42,581 nucleotides of DNA from Nemertoderma westbladi. Its lineage: Eukaryota; Xenacoelomorpha; Nemertodermatida; Nemertodermatidae. Where the stretch lies: NCBI GenBank assembly GCA_032718475.1, contig JAUCBJ010005109.1:1-42581 (forward strand). Reading direction: 5' to 3'. Below are positions 41,173 to 42,581 of this stretch, piece after piece. Each line of letters begins with the position of its first letter. The stretch's first letter is position 1. The notes under the pieces were generated by a model. The model did no database searches. It saw only the letters and a list, made by a program, of their open reading frames with translations, and had not been told where the DNA came from. The translations under genes and the position numbers were made by a program.

Positions 41173-41875
41173 TTGGCGTTGATTAATTCCCACATTCCCA
41201 TTCACCTTCCCATATTCTTTCATCATCTGGGTATAAACTCCACTGTATCAGCTGGCAATATGGGGCATGTTAAGTCATATACACACTACACAGTAGGCCT
41301 AGAGAGATACCCCTTCCTGCCTTCCCTTTAGCTGTTTAGCGTAATATAATATAACAAACATACAATAATAAATATTTTAAATGTAATATATTAATAAGTA
41401 TCATTACCGTACTTAATTAATAATATTAATTATAATTAATATAATTAACTTTAACATTTAATAATGATAACTATTAACAAGAAAGATTCACGAAAAAAAT
41501 ATTGCAGCAAATGCTGTATTGTTTTTAATAAAAGTTTAATGTTTCAACACCAACTAAATCTTCGAAAGTTGTTTACATCTGAAACTATCCATCTTTTCTG
41601 GGACAATCACACAACTTTCATACCCGCCATCCTTCATCCTATATCGCTTTTTTAATATATAATACAGTAATAACATGCCTTTGTGCATTAGATGCATACC
41701 GGTATGCCTGTACTGCTCTGGTACCGGTACTTCATATGATGATAATACGTAACACTGTAACAGGCAACCTGAAACGTGATCCCCTTTTCAGCTATTGGCT
41801 ATTTACCTAACAGCCAGTTAGGTAAATATTATATCTCTTTCTCCTGATTGGCTGATTGGTTATAGAATCAGATGC
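41173..41875. other. AT-rich interior of the composite element
   Basis: I see no gene. It includes the palindromic words GCATACCGGTATGC (41695-41708) and GTACCGGTAC (41721-41730). Confidence 0.5.
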
Positions 41876-41931
41876 TGTCAGATCAGACAGTCAGATCAGA
41901 TCAGATAAGGACAGACGTTTTATTCTACCTC

Positions 41932-41940
41932 GACATTATT
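41932..41940. other. right target duplication, GACATTATT
   Basis: Copy A sequence resumes here (ACTTACCGTTACCAGAATTT). Confidence 0.88.
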
Positions 41941-42014
41941 ACTTACCGTTACCAGAATTTCCTGATCCTGAGCGGGAAATAAATAGGCCTATTACTTCGA
42001 CGTTCGACCATGTC

Positions 42015-42429
42015 CAGTTAGGAACACTGGTCACTTTCTGGCTGAAGCTCAGCCAAAAATTGTCCACATATTTACAGCCAGAAAGTGTCCGTGCAGCCAC
42101 TATTTGTCCTTCACAGGCTGCGATTATATTTCCGGACATATTTTGGCTGTAACTCCAATAGTACTCAAAGCAGAAGCTGGGCATATTTTTATTTTTAATA
42201 TTATGATAAGTTATCCCAACGATGAGATTCTAATTCTCAAATTGATTTATACAGAATTTTATGACGATTCTAATGGCATAATTTTTAGAATGCCAATGTT
42301 AAAATTTCACTGCCGGTTTTCAAATGAAATTTAGCATTGTTTTCTATGGAGAAATTTCACTCTGAGAGCGTTTTCCGCGGACACATTCTGGCTGTAAATT
42401 GGACATATTGTGACCAGTGTTCCTGACTG
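42015..42429. mobile_element. 415-bp MITE with 20-bp inverted ends
   Basis: The ends CAGTTAGGAACACTGGTCAC (42015) and the complement of GTGACCAGTGTTCCTGACTG (ending 42429) match at 19 of 20 bases. ATGTC lies on both sides (42010-42014 and 42430-42434), while copy A has it once in CGACCATGTCAGCATG (about 23805-23820). Five-base duplications with CAGT ends do not let me name a superfamily. The interior has repeated and inverted copies of CTGGCTG/CAGCCAGAAAGTGTCC and no convincing ORF. Confidence 0.88.
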
Positions 42430-42581
42430 ATGTCAGCATGTTCTGATGTTATCCTCTGAGACTGTATCTATTTCAGTAGGCCTATTTAACATGGATATTT
42501 TACTGGTGCAGCTTCGGTTTACAGTAGGCCTACAGAGCTTTACAGTTAGCTTCCAGCAGTTCAGATTTCAATAAACGAAAC

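Larger units (their letters stand above)
39171..41931. mobile_element. composite DNA element with ~9-bp target duplications (MULE-like?)
   Basis: A 2.76-kb insertion relative to copy A, flanked by GACATTATT on both sides. Inverted ends share AAAACGTCTGTCCTTATCTGATCTGATCTGA (39181 onward, complement ending 41920), and the outermost ~10 bases match imperfectly (TAGGATGGCT against the complement of TATTCTACCTC). Nine-base duplications with long inverted repeats suggest a Mutator-like non-autonomous element, but 8 bp cannot be excluded and no transposase is present. The inside holds a SINE, a palindrome cluster, a dead LINE fragment and a 72-bp repeat, so it either carried or later received other elements. 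Confidence 0.7.
24648..42581. repeat. large duplicated unit, copy B, enlarged by insertions
   Basis: This is collinear with copy A, starting at GCTAAGGAATTTGTATAAAT and reaching AATAAACGAAAC at the last base. It is about 17.9 kb against 6.55 kb of matching sequence in A. The excess is five insertions (24700-25210, 27696-31121, 31174-34352, 39171-41931, 42015-42429) and a minisatellite about twice as long. All five breakpoints are intact single-copy sequence in A. The true right end is outside the window. Confidence 0.88.

Noticed and set aside
40920-41201. ORF with repeated CCYLPIEGKE
   Set aside because: Produced by a 72-bp tandem repeat whose length keeps the frame open.

Overview
The window looks like nuclear DNA of a metazoan invertebrate. 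It is AT-rich and gene-poor, with one spliced-exon candidate of an animal protein family (a beta/gamma-crystallin motif), several animal-type transposons, a tRNA-derived SINE and long minisatellites. There is no operon structure and no Shine-Dalgarno spacing. I cannot name the species; a marine invertebrate is a guess from the repeat types.

Layout. Bases 1-7060 are AT-rich and mostly unannotatable. They hold a 183-bp beta/gamma-crystallin-like exon (3678-3860), a possible piggyBac-type end with a perfect palindrome (5279-5350) and a 145-bp tandem repeat (5520-6064). Bases 7061-8840 are a 12-bp minisatellite. Bases 8845-13396 are a tandem array of a ~1.5-kb repeat. Bases 13397-17448 hold CTGCAG-rich palindromic repeats, a possible exonuclease-like fragment and a poly(G) tract.

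The rest of the window is two copies of one large unit. Copy A (17449-24647) begins with a 21-bp minisatellite, followed by degenerate LINE pieces and a fold-back MITE. Copy B (24648 to the window end) is the same unit, made much longer by five insertions absent from A: a minus-strand retroposon, a 3.4-kb DNA transposon, a 3.2-kb LINE, a 2.8-kb composite with ~9-bp target duplications, and a 415-bp MITE. Copy A supplies an unoccupied allele-like site for each, so most boundaries can be read to the base.

The most interesting object is the DNA transposon at 27696-31121. It has a perfect 46-bp terminal inverted repeat, a GAACCA target duplication and mirror-image 21-bp subterminal repeat arrays. 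It carries two convergent ORFs. One is an intact DDE transposase with an IS3/retroviral-integrase fold (probably the IS3EU group). The other, on the opposite strand, resembles the C-lobe of HECT ubiquitin ligases of the G2E3 type and keeps the candidate catalytic cysteine.

A second, unlisted signal is the palindrome TACCGGTA: 15 exact copies scattered over unrelated parts of the window, with TAGGCCTA enriched in the same way.
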